Assembly (NCBI GenBank): GCA_036785325.1
Contig: JAXIVH010000015.1
Coordinates: 12,501-76,500, forward strand
Reading direction: 5' to 3'
Length of the DNA stretch: 64,000 nt
Origin: Urophycis tenuis
Taxonomy: Eukaryota > Chordata > Actinopteri > Gadiformes > Phycidae
The position numbers and the translations under genes were made by a program. How positions within the stretch are numbered: the first letter of the stretch is position 1; the number at the start of each line of letters is the position of its first letter. Of this stretch, positions 48,339 through 60,056 are shown in pieces. The notes beneath the pieces were generated by a model. The model was not told the DNA's origin. It saw only the letters and a program-made list of their open reading frames with translations, and did not search any database.

Positions 48339-50686
48339 CCGGGTGTGGGCTTTATAAAAAAAAAATAAAAATAAAAAATCATAACATACCCCACCCCCAT
48401 CACTGAGCCAGGATTGGACATTTCTAGCCACCCCAGGTGTGGGCTTTATAAAAATAAAATAAAAAAATAAAAAATTATAACAGACCCCACCCCCATCACA
48501 GAGCCAGGATTGGAAATTTCTAGCCACCCCGGGGGTGGGCTTTATAAAAAAATAAAAAAAATAAAAAATCACAACAGACCCCCCCCACCATCACTGAGGC
48601 AGGATTGGAAATTTCTAGCCACCCCGGGTGTGGGCTTTATAAAAAAAATAATGAAATTATTTTTTTTTTAAATTAAAAAAATCATAACAGACCCCCCCCA
48701 TCACTGAGCCAGGATTGGAAATTTCTAGCCACCCCGGGTGTGGGCTTTATAAAAAAAATAAAAAAATAAAAAATCATAACAGACCCCACCCCCATCACAG
48801 AGTCAGGATTGGAAATTTCTTGCCACCCCGGGGGTGGGCTTTATAAAAAAAGTAACAAAATAAAAAATCATAACAGACCCCACCCCCATCACAGAGTCAG
48901 GAATGGAAATTTCTAGCCACCCCGGGGGTGGGCTTTATAAAAAAAATAAAATAAAAAAAAAATAAAAACAGACCCCCCCCCCCCCCATCACTGAGCCAGG
49001 ATTGCAAATTTTTAGCCACCCCGGGTGTGGGCTTAAAAAAAATAAAAAAATAATAAATAAATAAAAATTCAAAAAAGACCCCCCCCCATTACTGAGCAAG
49101 TATTGGAAATTTCTAGCCACCCCGGGTGTGGGCTTACTAATAAAAAAAAAAAAAAAAAAAAAAATCATAACAGACCCCCCCCCTCCCCCATCACAGAGCC
49201 AGGATTGGAAATTTCTAGCCACCCCGGCGGTGGGCTTTATAAAAATAAAAAAAAATAAAAAAATAATAAAATAAAAAAATAAAAATTCATAACAGACCCC
49301 CAACCATTACTGAGCCAGGATTGGAAATTTCTAGCCAACCCGGGTGTGGGCTTTATAAAGAAAAAAAAAAAAAAATCATAACAAATCCCCCACCATCACA
49401 GAGTCAGGATTGGAAATTTCTAGCCACCCCGGGGGTGGGCTTTATAAGAAAATAATGAAAAAAACATTCATAACAGACCCCCCCCCATTACTGAGCCAGG
49501 ATTGGAAATGTCTAGCCAGCCCGGGTGTGGGCTTGATAAAAAAAATAAAATAATAAAAAATCATAACAGACCCCCCCCCCCCCATCACAGAGCCAGGATT
49601 GAAAATTTCTAGCCACCCCGGGGGTGGGTTTTAGAAAAAAAGTTAAAAAAAATAATAAAATCACAACAGACCCCCCCCCCCATCACTGAGGCAGGATTGG
49701 AAATTTCTAGCCACCCCGGGTGCGGGCTTTATAAAAAAAAATAATAATAAATAAAAATAATAAAAAAAGAAAAAAAAAATCAATACAGACCCCCAAATTA
49801 CTGAGCCAGGATTGGACATTTCTAGCCACCCCGGGTGTGGGCTTTATAAAAAAAAAATAAAAATAAAAATCACAACAGACCCCCCCCCCCCCCATCACTG
49901 AGGCAGGATTGGAAATTTCTAGCCACCCCGGGTGTGGGCTTTATAAAAAATAAAAAAAAATTCTTTAAAAAAAAAATTAAAAAAATCATAACAGACCCCC
50001 CCCCCCCCCCCCCATCACTGAGCCAGGATTGGAAATTTCTAGCCACCCCGGGTGTGGGCTTTATAAAAAAAAAAAAAAAAAAAAAATTCATAACAGACCC
50101 CCCCCCCCATCACAGAGCCAGGATTGGAAATTTCTAGCCACCCCGGGGGTGGGCTTTATAAAAAAAAAAATATAAAAAAAAAAAACAACAGACCCCCCCC
50201 CCCCCCCATCACTGAGGCAGGATTGGGAATTTCTAGCCAACCCGGGTGTGGGCTTTATAAACAAATATAAAAAAATAAAAAATCATAACAGACCCCACCC
50301 CCATCACAGAGTCAGGATTGGAAATTTCTAGCCACCCCGGGGGTGGGCTTTATAAAAAAAAAAAAAATAATAAAAATCACAACAGACCCCCCCCCATCAC
50401 TGAGCCAGGATTGGAACTTTCTAGCCACCCCAGGTGTGGGCTTTATAAAAAAATAAAATAAAAAAAAATCACAACAGACCCCCCCCCCATCACTGAGCCA
50501 GGATTGGAAATTTCTAGCCACCCCGGGTGTGGGCTTTATAAAAAAATAATAAAAAAAACAAATTCATAACAGACCCCCCCATTACTGAGCCAGGATTGGA
50601 AATGACTAGCCACCCCGGGTGTGGGCTTGATAAAAAAAAAATAATAATAAAAAATCATAACAGACCCCCCCCCCCCCCCCCCCCCC

Positions 50687-50714
50687 ATCACAGAGCCAGG
50701 ATCACAGAGCCAGG
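50687..50714 (+). repeat. 14-bp micro-duplication (marker B, locus 4)
   Basis: Two tandem units. This locus and its right flank match 26.69 kb and beyond, so it is the full counterpart of locus 1. Confidence 0.9.
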
Positions 50715-52420
50715 ATTGGAAATTTCTAGCCACCCCGGGGGTGGGCTTTATAAAAAAATAAAAAAAATAAAAAATCACAACAGACCCCCCCACCCCATCA
50801 CTGAGGCAGGATTGGAAATTTCTAGCCACCCCGGGTGTGGGCTTTATAAAAAAAATAATACAATTATATAAAAAAAAAATTTAAAAAATCATAACAGACC
50901 CCCCCCCCATCACTGAGCCAGGATTGGAAATTTCTAGCCACCAGGGGTGTGGGCTTTATAAAAAAACAATAATAATAAATCATAACAGAACCCACCCTCA
51001 TCACTGAGCCAGGATTGGAAATTTCTAGCCACCCGGGTGTGGGCTTTATAAAAAAAAAAAAAAAAAATCATAACAGACCCCCCCCCCCATCACTGAGCCA
51101 GGATTGGAAATTTCTAGCCACCCCGGGTGTGGGCTTTATAAAAAAAAAATGAAAAAAAAAAAATTCATAGCAGACCCCCCCCATTACTGAGCCAGGATTG
51201 GAAATGTCTAGCCACCCCGGGTGTGGGCTTGATAAAAAAAAAAAAATTTAAAAAATCATAACAGACCCCCCCCCCCCCATCACAGAGCCAGGATTGGAAA
51301 TTTCTAGCCACCCCGGGGGTGGGCTTTATAAAAAAAAATTAATAATAAATAAATCACAACAGACCCCCCCCCCCCATCACTGAGGCAGGATTGGAAATTT
51401 CTAGCCACCCCGGGTGTGGGCTTTATAAATAAAAAAATTAAAAAAAATCATAACAGACCCCACCCCCATCACTGAGCCAGGATTGGAAATTTCTAGCCAC
51501 CCGGGTGTGGGCTTTATAAAAAAAAAAAAAAAAAATCATAACAGACCCCCCCCGCCCATCACTGAGCCAGGATTGGAAATTTCTAGCCAACCCGGGTGTG
51601 GGCTTTATAAAATAAAAATAAAAAAAAAAAATCATAACAGACCCCACCCCCATCACTGAGTCAGGATTGGAAATTTCTAGCCACCCCGGGTGTGGGCTTT
51701 ATAAAAAAAAAATAAAAAAATTAAAAATCATAACAGACCCCACCCCCATCACAGAGCCAGGATTGGAAATTTCTAGCCACCCCGGGGGTGGGCTTTATAA
51801 AAAAAAAAAAAATAAAAAAAAATCACAACAGACCCCCCCCCCCCCATCACTGAGCCAGGATTGGAAATTTCTAGCCACCCGGGTGTTGGCTTTATAAAAA
51901 AAAAAAAAAAAAAATCATAACAGACCCCCCCCTCCCCCCATCACTGAGCCAGGATTGGAAATTTCTAGCCACCCCGGGTGTGGGCTTTATAAAAAAAAAA
52001 TAAAAAAATTAAAAATCATAACAGACCCCACCCCCATCACAGAGCCAGGATTGGAAATGTCTAGCCACCCCGGGTGAGGGCTTTAGAAAAAAAAAAAAAA
52101 AAAAAAAATCACAACAGACCCCCCCCATCACTGAGCCAGGATTGGAACTTTCTAGCCACCCCAGGTGTGGGCTTTATAAAAAAAAAAAAAAAAAAAAATC
52201 ATAACAGACCCCCCCCCCGACCCCCATCACTGAGCCAGGATTGGAAATTTCTAGCCACCCCGGGTGTGGGCTTTATAAAAAAATAATAAAAAAAACAAAT
52301 TCATAACAGACCCCCCCATTACTGAGCCAGGATTGGAAATGACTAGCCACCCCGGGTGTGGGCTTGATAAAAAAAAAATAATAATAAAAAATCATAACAG
52401 ACCCCCCCCCCCCCCCCCCC

Positions 52421-52448
52421 ATCACAGAGCCAGGATCACAGAGCCAGG
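52421..52448 (+). repeat. 14-bp micro-duplication (marker B, locus 5)
   Basis: Two tandem units. The flanks match those of locus 2 at 29095, consistent with the 20-kb block duplication. Confidence 0.9.
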
Positions 52449-53904
52449 ATTGGAAATTTCTAGCCACCCCGGGGGTGGGCTTTATAAAAAAATAAAAAAA
52501 ATAAAAAATCACAACAGACCCCCCCACCCCATCACTGAGGCAGGAATGGAAATTTCTAGCCACCCCGGGTGTGGGCTTTATAAAAAAAATAATAAAATTA
52601 TATAAAAAAAAATTTTAAAAAATCATTACAGACCCCCCCCCCCCATCACTGAGCCAGGATTGGAAATTTCTAGCCACCAGGGGTGTGGGCTTTATAAAAA
52701 AAAAATAATAATAAATCATAACAGAACCCACCCTCATCACTGAGCCAGGATTGGAAATTTCTAGCCACCGGGTGTGGGCTTTATAAAAAATAAAAAAAAA
52801 AATCATAACAGACCCCCCCCCCCCCATCACTGAGCCAGGATTGGAAATTTCTAGCCACCCCGGGTGTGGGCTTTATAAAAAAAAAATGAAAAAAAAAAAA
52901 TTCATAGCAGACCCCCCCCATTACTGAGCCAGGATTAGAAATGTCTAGCCACCCCGGGTGTGGGCTTGATAAAAAAAAAAAAAAAAAAAAAATCATAACA
53001 GACCCCCCCCCCCCCATCACAGAGCCAGGATTGGAAATTTCTAGCCACCCCGGGGGTGGGCTTTATAAAAAAAAAATAATAATAAATAAATCACAACAGA
53101 CCCCCCCCCCCCATCACTGAGGCAGGAATGGAAATTACTAGCCACCCCGGGTGTGGGCTTTATACAAAAAATAATAAAATAAAATAAAAAAAAAAATAAA
53201 AAAATAAAAATTCAAAACAGACCCCCACCCATCACTGAGCCAGGATTGGAAATTTCTAGCCACCTCTGGTGTGGGTTTTATAAAAATAAAAAAAATAAAA
53301 AATAATAACAGACCCCCCCCCCCCCATCACTGAGCCAGGATTGGAAATTTCTAGCCAGCCCGGGTGTGGGCTTTATAAAAAAAAAAAAAAAAAAATCATA
53401 ACAGACCCCACCCCCATCACTGAGCCAGGATTGGAAATTTCTAGCCACCCCGGGGGTGGGCTTTATAAAAAAAAAATAATAATAAATAAATCACAACAGA
53501 CCCCCCCCCCCCCATCACTGAGGCAGGAATGGAAATTACTAGCCACCCCGGGTGTGGGCTTTATACAAAAAATAATAAAATAAAATAAAATAAAAAATAA
53601 AAAAATAAAAATTCAAAACAGACCCCCACCCATCACTGAGCCAGGATTGGAAATTTCTAGCCACCTCTGGTGTGGGTTTTATAAAAATAAAAAAAATAAA
53701 AAATCATAACAGACCCCCCCCCCCCATCACTGAGCCAGGATTGGAAATTTCTAGCCAGCCCGGGTGTGGGCTTTATAAAAAAAAAAAAAAAAAAATCATA
53801 ACAGACCCCACCCCCATCACTGAGCCAGGATTGGAAATTTCTAGCCACCCGGGTGTGGGCTTTATAAAAAATAAAAAAAAATCATAACAGACCCCCCCCC
53901 CCCC

Positions 53905-54649
53905 CATCATGGAGCCAGGATTTGAAATTTCTAGCCATCCCGGGGGTGGGCTTTATAAAAAAAAAATAAAATAAAAAAATCATAACAGACCCCGACCCCA
54001 TCACTGAGCAAGGATCGGAAATTTCTAGACACCCCGGGTGTGGGCTTTATGAAAAAAAAATAAAAAAAAAATCATAACAGACCCCCCCCCACCCCCATCA
54101 CTGAGCCAGGATTTGAAATTTCTAGCCACCCCGGGGGTGGGCTTTATAAAAAAATAATAAAAAAAACAAATTCTTAACAGACCCCCCCCCCCCATCACAG
54201 AGCCAGGATTGGAAATTTCTAGCCACCCCGGGGGTGGGCTTTATAAAAAATAAAAATAAAATAAAATCACAACAGACCCCCCCCCCCCATCACTGAGGCA
54301 GGATTGGAAGTTTCTAGCCACCCCGGGTGTGGGCTTTATAAAAAATAAAAAAATAAAAAATCATAACAGACCCCACCCCCATCACTGAGCCAGGATTGGA
54401 AATTTCTAGCCAGCCCGGGTGTGGGCTTTATAAAAAAAAAAAAAAAAAAATCATAACAGACCCCACCCCCATCACTGAGCCAGGATTGGAAATTTCTAGC
54501 CAGCCCGGGTGTGGGCTTTATAAAAAAAAAAAAAAAAAAATCATAACAGACCCCACCCCCATCACTGAGCCAGGATTGGAAATTTCTAGCCACCCGGGTG
54601 TGGGCTTTATAAAAAATAAAAAAAAATCATAACAGACCCCCCCCCCCCC
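53905..54649 (+). repeat. 745-bp tandem duplication, copy 1
   Basis: It starts at the rare catcatggag monomer. catcatggag recurs at 54650 and aggatcggaa recurs from 54011 to 54756. It contains two identical 90-bp monomers. Confidence 0.85.
54411..54590 (+). repeat. Two identical adjacent 90-bp monomers
   Basis: Units at 54411-54500 and 54501-54590 share the cagcccgggt core and appear identical, including A-tract length. Adjacent identity is rare in this array and points to a very recent single-monomer duplication. Confidence 0.85.
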
Positions 54650-55155
54650 CATCATGGAGCCAGGATTTGAAATTTCTAGCCATCCCGGGGGTGGGCTTTA
54701 TAAAAAAAAAATAAAATAAAAAAATCATAACAGACCCCGACCCCATCACTGAGCAAGGATCGGAAATTTCTAGACACCCCGGGTGTGGGCTTTATGAAAA
54801 AAAAATAAAAAAAAAATCATAACAGACCCCCCCCCACCCCCATCACTGAGCCAGGATTTGAAATTTCTAGCCACCCCGGGGGTGGGCTTTATAAAAAAAT
54901 AATAAAAAAAACAAATTCTTAACAGACCCCCCCCCCCCATCACAGAGCCAGGATTGGAAATTTCTAGCCACCCCGGGGGTGGGCTTTATAAAAAATAAAA
55001 ATAAAATAAAATCACAACAGACCCCCCCCCCCCATCACTGAGGCAGGATTGGAAGTTTCTAGCCACCCCGGGTGTGGGCTTTATAAAAAATAAAAAAATA
55101 AAAAATCATAACAGACCCCACCCCCATCACTGAGCCAGGATTGGAAATTTCTAGC
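54650..55155 (+). repeat. 745-bp tandem duplication, copy 2 (partial)
   Basis: It repeats 53905 onward until about 55155. There the core reads ccaacccggg instead of ccagcccggg, and the sequence returns to the order seen in block 1 near 31.17 kb. Confidence 0.82.
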
Positions 55156-56843
55156 CAACCCGGGTGTGGGCTTTATAAAATAAAAATAAAAATAAAAAAT
55201 CATAACAGACCCCACCCCCATCACAGAGCCAGGATTGGAAATGTCTAGCCACCCCGGGTGTGGGCTTGATAAAAAAAAAAAAAAAAAAAAATCATAACAG
55301 ACCCCACCCCCATCACTGAGCCAGGATTGGAAATTTCTAGCCACCCGGGTGTGGGCTTTATAAAAAAATAATAAAAAAATCATAACAGACCCCCCCCCCC
55401 ATCACTGAGCCAGGATTGGAAATTTCTAGCCAACCCGGGTGTGGGCTTTATAAAATAAAAATAAAAATAAAAAATCATAACAGACCCCACCCCCATCACT
55501 GAGTCAGGATTGGAAATTTCTAGCCACCCCGGGTGTGGGCTTTATAAAAAAAAAAAAAAAAAATTAAAAATCATAACAGACCCCACCACCATCACAGAGC
55601 CAGGATTGGAAATTTCTAGCCACCCCGGGGGTGGGCTTTATAAAAAAAAATAAAATAAAAAAAAATCACAACAGACCCCCCCCCCCCATCACTGAGCCAG
55701 GATTGGAAATTTCTAGCCACCCTGGTGTTGGCTTTATAAAAAAAAAAAAAAAAAAATCATAACAGACCCCCCCCTCCCCCCATCACTGAGCCAGGATTGG
55801 AAATTTCTAGCCACCCCGGGTGTGGGCTTTATAAAAAAAAAATAAAAAAATTAAAAATCATAACAGACCCCACCCCCATCACAGAGCCAGGATTGGAAAT
55901 TTCTAGCCACCCCGGGTGTGGGCTTTATAAAAAAAAAATAAAAAAATTAAAAATCATAACAGACCCCCCCCCCATCACTGAGCCAGGATTGGAACTTTCT
56001 AGCCACCCCGGGTGTGGGCTTTATGAAAAAAAAAATTAAAAAAAATCATAACAGACCCCCCCTACCCCCATCACTGAGCCAGGATTTGAAATTTCTAGCC
56101 ACCCCGGGGGTGGGCTTTATAAAAAAATAATAAAAAAAACAAATTCTTAACAGACCCCCCCCCCATTACTGAGCCAGGATTGGAAATGTCTAGCCACCCC
56201 GGGTGTGGGCTTGATAAAAAAAGAAAAATAAGAAAAAATCTTAACAGACCCCCCCCCCATCACAGAGCCAGGATTGGAAATTTCTAGCCACCCCGGGGGT
56301 GGGCTTTATAAAAAATAAAAATAAAATAAAATCACAACAGACCCTCCCCCCATCACTGAGGCAGGATTGGAAATTTCTAGCCACCCCGGGTGTGGGCTTT
56401 ATAAAAAAAAAAATAAAAAAAAATCATAACAGACCCCACCCCCATCACTGAGCCAGGATTGGAAATTTCTAGCCACCCGGGTGTGGGCTTTATAAAAAAA
56501 AATAAAATAAAAAAAAATCACAACAGACCCCCCCCCCCCATCACTGAGCCAGGATTGGAAATTTCTAGCCACCCGGGTGTTGGCTTTATAAAAAAAAAAA
56601 AAAAAAATCATAACAGACCCCCCCCCTCCCCCCATCACTGAGCCAGGACTGGAAATTTCTAGCCACCCCGGGTGTGGGCTTTATAAAAAAAAAATAAAAA
56701 AAATAAAAATCATAACAGACCCCACCCCCATCACAGAGCCAGGATTGGAAATTTCTAGCCACCCCGGGTGTGGGCTTTATAAAAAAAAAATAAAAAAATT
56801 AAAAATCATAACAGACCCCACCCCCATCACAGAGCCAGGATTG

Positions 56844-57152
56844 GAAATGTCTAGCCACCCCGGGTGTGGGCTTTAGAAAAAAAAAAAAAAAAAAAAATCA
56901 CAACAGACCCCCCCCATCACTGAGCCAGGATTGGAACTTTCTAGCCACCCCAGGTGTGGGCTTTATAAAAAATAAAAAAATAAAAATCATAACAGACCCC
57001 CCCCCCGACCCCCATCACTGAGCCAGGATTGGAAATGACTAGCCACCCCGGGTGTGGGCTTGATAAAAAAAAAATAATAATAAAAAATCATAACAGACCC
57101 CCCCCCCCCCCCCCCCCCCCATCACAGAGCCAGGATCACAGAGCCAGGATTG
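56844..57152 (+). repeat. 309-bp tandem duplication, copy 1
   Basis: It starts at gaaatgtct and includes a ctttagaaaa spacer, an aactttct monomer, a gaaatgact/cttgataaa monomer and a 23-C tract. Confidence 0.88.
57121..57148 (+). repeat. 14-bp micro-duplication (marker B, locus 6)
   Basis: Two tandem units at the end of the first copy of a 309-bp tandem duplication. They are followed by aaatgtct instead of the usual aaatttct, the result of the junction. Confidence 0.9.
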
Positions 57153-57461
57153 GAAATGTCTAGCCACCCCGGGTGTGGGCTTTAGAAAAAAAAAAAAAAA
57201 AAAAAATCACAACAGACCCCCCCCATCACTGAGCCAGGATTGGAACTTTCTAGCCACCCCAGGTGTGGGCTTTATAAAAAATAAAAAAATAAAAATCATA
57301 ACAGACCCCCCCCCCGACCCCCATCACTGAGCCAGGATTGGAAATGACTAGCCACCCCGGGTGTGGGCTTGATAAAAAAAAAATAATAATAAAAAATCAT
57401 AACAGACCCCCCCCCCCCCCCCCCCCCCCATCACAGAGCCAGGATCACAGAGCCAGGATTG
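57153..57461 (+). repeat. 309-bp tandem duplication, copy 2
   Basis: It repeats 56844-57152 at a constant offset of 309 bp with the same C-tract length (23 C). It then continues with the aaatttct/gggggtggg form. Confidence 0.88.
57430..57457 (+). repeat. 14-bp micro-duplication (marker B, locus 7)
   Basis: Two tandem units, 309 bp after locus 6, with the ordinary aaatttct and gggggtggg continuation. Confidence 0.9.
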
Positions 57462-60028
57462 GAAATTTCTAGCCACCCCGGGGGTGGGCTTTATAAAAAA
57501 ATAAAAAAAATAAAAAATCACAACAGACCCCCCCACCCCATCACTGAGGCAGGATTGGAAATTTCTAGCCACCCCGGGTGTGGGCTTTATAAAAAAAATA
57601 ATAAAATTATATTAAAAAAAAATTTAAAAAATCATAACAGACCCCCCCCCCATCACTGAGCCAGGATTGGAAATTTCTAGCCACCAGGGGTGTGGGCTTT
57701 ATAAAAAAATAAATAAATAAATCATAACAGAACCCACCCTCATCACTGAGCCAGGATTGGAAATTTCTAGCCACCCGGGTGTGGGCTTTATAAAAAAAAA
57801 AAAAAAAAATCATAACAGACACCCCCCCCCCCATCACTGAGCCAGGATTGGAAATTTCTAGCCACCCCGGGTGTGGGCTTTATAAAAAAAAAATGAAAAA
57901 AAAAAAATTCATAGCAGACCCCCCCCATTACTGAGCCAAGATTGGAAATGTCTAGCCACCCCGGGTGTGGGCTTGATAAAAAAAAAAAAATAAAAAAAAA
58001 TCATAACAGACCCCCCCCCCCCCCATCACAGAGCCAGGATTGGAAATTTCTAGCCACCCCGGGGGTGGGCTTTATAAAAAAAAATAAAATAAAAATAAAT
58101 CACAACAGACCCCCCCCCCCCCCATCACTGAGGCAGGATTGGAAATTACTAGCCACCCCGGGTGTGGGCTTTATACAAAAAATAATAAAATAAAAAAAAA
58201 TAAAAAATAAAAAAATAAAAATTCATAACAGACCCCCACCCATCACTGAGCCAGGATTGGAAATTTCTAGCCACCCGGGTGTGGGCTTTATAGAAAATAA
58301 AAAAAAATCATAACAGACCCCCTCCCCCCATCACTGAGCCAGGATTTGTAATTTCTAGCCACCCCGGGGGTGGGCTTTATAAAAAAAAAATAAAATAAAA
58401 AAGTCATAACAGACCCCGACCCCATCACTGAGCCAGGATCGGAAATTTCTAGACACCCCGGGGGTGGGCTTTATAAAAAAAAATAAAATAAAAAAAAATC
58501 ACAACAGACCCCCCCCATCACTGAGCCAGGATTGGAACTTTCTAGCCACCCCGGGTGTGGGCTTAATAAAAAAAAAAAAAAAAAAAATCATAACAGACCC
58601 CCCCCCCCCAACCCCATCACTGAGCCAGGATTGGAAATTTCTAGCCACCCCGGGTGTGGGCTTTATAAAAAAAAAAAAAAAAAATCATAACAGACCCCAC
58701 CCCCATCACTGAGCCAGGATTGGAAATTTCTAGCCACCCCGGGGGTGGGCTTTATAAAATAAAAAAAAATTAAATAAAAAAATAAAAATTCATAACAGAC
58801 CCCCACCCATTACTGAGCCAGGATTGGAAATTTCTAGCCGACCCGGGTGTGGGCTTTATAAAAAATAAAAAAATAAAAAATCATAACAAATCCCCCACCA
58901 TCACTGAATCAGGATTGGAAATTTCTAGCCAACCCGGGTGTGGGCTTTATAAAAAAAATAAAAAAATAAAAAATCATAACAGACCCCACCCCCATCACAG
59001 AGTCAGGATTGGAAATTTCTAGCCACCCCGGGGTGGGCTTTATAAAAAATAAAAAAAATAAAAATCATAACACACCCCACCCCCATCACTGAGCCAGGAT
59101 TGGAAATTTCTAGCCACCCGGGTGTGGGCTTTATAAAAAAAAAAAAAAAAAAATCATAACAGACCCCCCCCCCCATCACAGAGTCAGGATTGGAAATTTC
59201 TAGCCACCCCGGGGTGGGCTTTATAAAATAAAAAAATAAATAAAAAAATCATAACAGACCCCACCCCCATCACTGAGCCAGGATTGGAAATTTCTAGCCA
59301 CCCGGGTGTGGGCTTTATGTAAAAAAAAAAAAAAAAAATCATAACAGACCCCCCCCCCCCCCCCATCACTGAGCCAGGATTGGAAATTTCTAGCCAACCC
59401 GGGTGTGGGCTTTATAAAATAAAAATAAAAATAAAAAATCATAACAGACCCCACCCCCATCACAGAGCCAGGATTGGAAATTTCTAGCCACCCCGGGGGT
59501 GGTCTTTATAAAATAAAAAAAAATAAAAAAAAATCACAACAGACCCCCCCCCCCCCATCACTGAGCCAGGATTGGAAATTTCTAGCCACCCGGGTGTGGG
59601 CTTTATAAAAAAAAATAAAAAAAAATCATAACAGACCCCACCCCCATCACTGAGCCAGGATCGGAAATTTCTAGCCACCCCAGGTGTGGGCTTTATAAAA
59701 AAAAAATAAAAAAATTAAAAATCATAACAGACCCCACCCCCATCACAGAGCCAGGATTGGAAATTTCTAGCCACCCCGGGGGTGGGCTTTATAAAAAAAA
59801 AAATAAAAAAAATCATAACAGACCCCCCCCGACCCCCATCACTGAGCCAGGATTGGAAATTTCTAGCCACCCCGGGTGTGGGCTTTATAAAAAAATAATA
59901 AAAAAAACAAATTCATAACAGACCCCCCCATTACTGAGCCAGGATTGGAAATGACTAGCCACCCCGGGTGTGGGCTTGATAAAAAAAAAAATAATAATAA
60001 AAAATCATAACAGACCCCCCCCCCCCCC

Positions 60029-60056
60029 ATCACAGAGCCAGGATCACAGAGCCAGG
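60029..60056 (+). repeat. 14-bp micro-duplication (marker B, locus 8)
   Basis: Two tandem units followed by tttgg in place of attgg, a private substitution. This is the most distal locus of marker B. Confidence 0.9.

Larger units (their letters stand above)
46683..50750 (+). repeat. About 3.6-kb tandem duplication, copy 2 (expanded to about 4.07 kb)
   Basis: It follows copy 1 in order but contains an extra 384-bp duplication and small indels. After the marker at 50687 the sequence continues as the counterpart of 26.74 kb. Confidence 0.82.
33511..56694 (+). repeat. About 23.2-kb higher-order block, copy 2
   Basis: This is a second copy of 13585-33510 in direct tandem. Approximate correspondence: 13.59-15.12 to 33.51-34.95; 16.52-22.4 to 34.96-40.9; 22.4-25.9 to 42.5-45.8; 24.3-26.75 again to 48.3-50.75; 26.75-28.7 to 50.75-52.1; 28.9-33.48 to 52.2-56.66. 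Relative to copy 1 it has gained a 1,586-bp and an approximately 3.6-kb tandem duplication plus smaller ones. It lacks about 1.4 kb (15.13-16.51) at the 34.95-kb point and has one copy of the 566-bp duplication instead of two. Confidence 0.85.
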
